Part shown: positions 6,101 through 7,235 of the stretch, in pieces
Layout: the number at the start of each line of letters is the position of its first letter
Numbering within the stretch: position 1 is the first letter of the stretch
DNA from: an uncultured Desulfovibrionaceae bacterium
Lineage (GTDB): Bacteria; Desulfobacterota; Desulfovibrionia; Desulfovibrionales; Desulfovibrionaceae
Direction: 5' to 3'
NCBI GenBank assembly: GCA_949427775.1
Contig: CASQEL010000098.1
Coordinates: 1 to 7,235 of the forward strand
DNA length: 7,235 bases
The notes under the pieces: generated by a model
The model's input: the letters and a program-made list of their open reading frames with translations, nothing else
Told to the model about the DNA's origin: nothing
Database searches by the model: none
Translations under genes and position numbers: made by a program

Positions 6101-7235
6101 CTATCTGGCGGAGTTTGCGGACATCGCGGGCACGCAGAGCTTTCTCAACGCCTTGCAGAATTACCCCGCGCTGAAGGGCGTCCAGACGAATCTGTTCAAG
6201 TGCTTCCTGCCGCAGGCCTGGATGATCGGCAATGCCGGAGCCGTCAGCGCCTTTGTGCACCCTGAAGGCATTTACGATGATCCCAAGGGCGGCGGTTTCC
6301 GGCGGGAGGTCTACCCGCGTCTGCGGGCGCATTTCCAGTTCCAGAATGAACTGAAGCTGTTTGGAGATGTGGATCACCATGCAAAATTCAGCCTGAACAT
6401 CTACAGCGCATGGCAGGATGAGGTCGCCTTTACCAATATCGCCAACCTCTTCACACCCAAGACCATCGACGCCTGTTTCGCGCACAACGGCCGGGGCGAC
6501 GTCGGGGGCATCAAAACCGAGGACGGCGCGTGGAACACGGAAGGACATCAGGACAGGATCGTCCGCGTGGATGCGACGACATTAGCCTTGCTGGCCTCCC
6601 TGTACGATGCGGCGGGCACGCCCGCGCTGGAAGCCCGCCTGCCAGCCCTGCACGCGAGGGAACTGCTGGACGTGTTGCAATGCTTCGCCAACGCGGAAAA
6701 GACGTTGGGGGACATTGCCGGGGAGTATTATTCACTGGAAATGTGGCATGAAACCAATGCACAGAAAGACGGTACAATACGCCGCGTGGAAAATCATTTC
6801 CCCGGGCAGGCCGAGGAACTGATTCTCTCCGGACCGCATTTCTTTGTGGGCAACCCGCTGTACAAGACGCCGCGCCGGGAATGCACGCAAAACTCGCATT
6901 ATGACATTCTTGATCTGACCACCCTGCCGGACGACTACTTGCCCCGCACCAACTATGCGCCCGCCTGCGATGCGGCAACCTACCGCATACGGACGCCACA
7001 GGTGCCGTGGGATCTGCGCTGTCCTGTAACGGAATATTACCGACTGCTATGTCGACGGCGAATCAGCACCGCAATGGAACGGACGCTTGTTCCGGCCATA
7101 ATGCCGCCACAGGCGACACACATAGACATAGGATTTTCCCTTACATTCCTTCATAAAGAACATTTGTTAGGGTCATTGATTTCCTTTAGCTCCGTTCCGT
7201 TTGACTTCTTCATCAAGTCTACAGGAAAAGGGGAT
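3153..7235 (+). CDS. drmMI: Eco57I-type N6-adenine methyltransferase DrmMI, 3'-partial
   Basis: The frame stays open for 1361 codons to the window edge, so the C-terminus is missing. It is predicted to methylate adenine N6 in a specific host sequence using S-adenosylmethionine, protecting host DNA from DISARM. Order of parts: an N-terminal domain with the family-like stretches VLVDRNKWNARRCLRFLF and LDENSHKHAYGVSEDLKYA; an Ala/Gly/Pro-rich linker near residues 137-164; the signature YAQLGINQLGAVYEALLSY from residue 438; motif X YYTPESL from 531; SAM-binding motif I CEPAMGSAAFL at 564-574; motif II VFGVDLNP with D622; and catalytic motif IV NPPW at 936-939 (bases 5958-5969). The segment after about residue 1225 (GPHFFVGNPLYKTPR, PRTNYAPACD, ERTLVPAIMPP, SVPFDFFIKSTGKGD) looks like the target-recognition part of large BREX/DISARM methyltransferases. 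No nuclease motif was recognised. Base composition falls to about 38% GC in the last 95 bases. PglX of BREX is the main alternative family. Confidence 0.85.
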   Translation, partial: MGIDLSGITNQNEFFTTHYIAAVLENDLTDIFARWKKQAEEDGTPTPAGKLAACAKRWVRHSRASKEYEVVPLSFAKDLLTALGYAPAPVPREMEGGAILSVTAEVCRTGGAPELWALSVLEDGDARDPLDMPLPFHAPAQEKGAGAPDAAALPEAGLTAEEALDTRIFTLPEPPRFVLLLSVHQLVLVDRNKWNARRCLRFLFDALFDRREEKTLAAMAAFTHRDSLCPEDGLSLLDALDENSHKHAYGVSEDLKYALRESIELLGNETARSLREDMKEKVYDGALSPEDLSMQCLRYMYRLLFLFYIEARPELNYVPLKSETYLSGYSLESLRGLEMMQLTDDESRDGSYVQQSLELLFGMIWDGHTGADGQEKLDDPQRPRIHEFDIAPLKSHLFDPDKTPLLRRAKLRNAVLQRVIQLMSLTRPGRGRRGRISYAQLGINQLGAVYEALLSYRGFFAQTDLYEVKAAPNADELQTAYFVTAADLHKYTEAEKVYETGPDGLKRLKVYPKGTFIYRMAGRDREKSASYYTPESLTRCLVKYALKELLPGKTADDILHLTVCEPAMGSAAFLNEAVNQLAEAYLERKQEELGEKIPRNDYADELQKVKMYMADNNVFGVDLNPVAVELAEVSLWLNTISADGFVPWFGNQLFCGNSLIGARRQVWKASALRKKAVSGWRTSVPRRVTPGQRRAKNDVYHFLLPDDGMADYADKVVKTLAPDALALVKAWKKSFLAPFRPEEISQLCKLSAAADKLWAAHSAEQARLRRRTADPLRVWGQPDVASGNTSTVQEKDRILSLELYSQGVRQSSPYRRLKMAMDYWCALWFWPLDKAEALPSREEFLCEMSLLLEGTTFTLQPTEAGHVFLPGMEPRQQLRLPVREDLGRVDVDSLCRNLERLRLARELSARYRFHHWELEYADIFQTRGGFDLILGNPPWLKVEWNEGGLMGDYDPEFVLHKFSASALAARRNDILERNNLLSPYLAEFADIAGTQSFLNALQNYPALKGVQTNLFKCFLPQAWMIGNAGAVSAFVHPEGIYDDPKGGGFRREVYPRLRAHFQFQNELKLFGDVDHHAKFSLNIYSAWQDEVAFTNIANLFTPKTIDACFAHNGRGDVGGIKTEDGAWNTEGHQDRIVRVDATTLALLASLYDAAGTPALEARLPALHARELLDVLQCFANAEKTLGDIAGEYYSLEMWHETNAQKDGTIRRVENHFPGQAEELILSGPHFFVGNPLYKTPRRECTQNSHYDILDLTTLPDDYLPRTNYAPACDAATYRIRTPQVPWDLRCPVTEYYRLLCRRRISTAMERTLVPAIMPPQATHIDIGFSLTFLHKEHLLGSLISFSSVPFDFFIKSTGKGD

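Noticed and set aside
5727..6548. A 273-codon open frame on the - strand
   Set aside because: It is antisense to the segment with the catalytic NPPW motif and has no domain of its own.

Overview
The window is GC-rich (about 60% by eye) and looks like a bacterial defence-island segment. It holds two large, tightly packed genes on the + strand, preceded by about 300 bases without a convincing gene. No taxonomic marker is present. Composition and the style of the intergenic hairpins would fit a Desulfovibrionaceae-like proteobacterium, but that is a weak guess.

Positions 1-296 (leader): the stretch 18-157 is almost entirely perfect inverted repeats, five hairpins set nearly end to end. Two AT-rich hairpins, at 18-54 and about 131-159, flank three GC-rich ones. 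Both AT-rich hairpins are preceded by TTGACAC and followed by ACTAG. A candidate promoter overlaps the last hairpin. A strong ribosome binding site at 287-291 points to translation from the ATG at 297.

Positions 297-3149: a 950-residue SNF2-type (superfamily 2) helicase with all the main helicase motifs. It is best read as DrmD, the helicase that opens class 1 DISARM operons. Positions 3153 to the window end: the next gene starts 3 bases after the helicase stop, in an operon arrangement. It encodes at least 1361 residues of a large Eco57I-type N6-adenine methyltransferase with motif I (EPAMGS) and catalytic motif NPPW, best read as DrmMI. It runs off the window still open.

Together, drmD followed by drmMI is the head of a class 1 DISARM (defence island system associated with restriction-modification) operon. 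DrmMI would mark host DNA. DrmD and the core proteins DrmA, DrmB and DrmC, expected beyond the window, would act on unmarked phage or plasmid DNA. The core genes cannot be seen here, so the assignment rests on family resemblance of the two proteins and their order. The least explained part is the hairpin cluster upstream.
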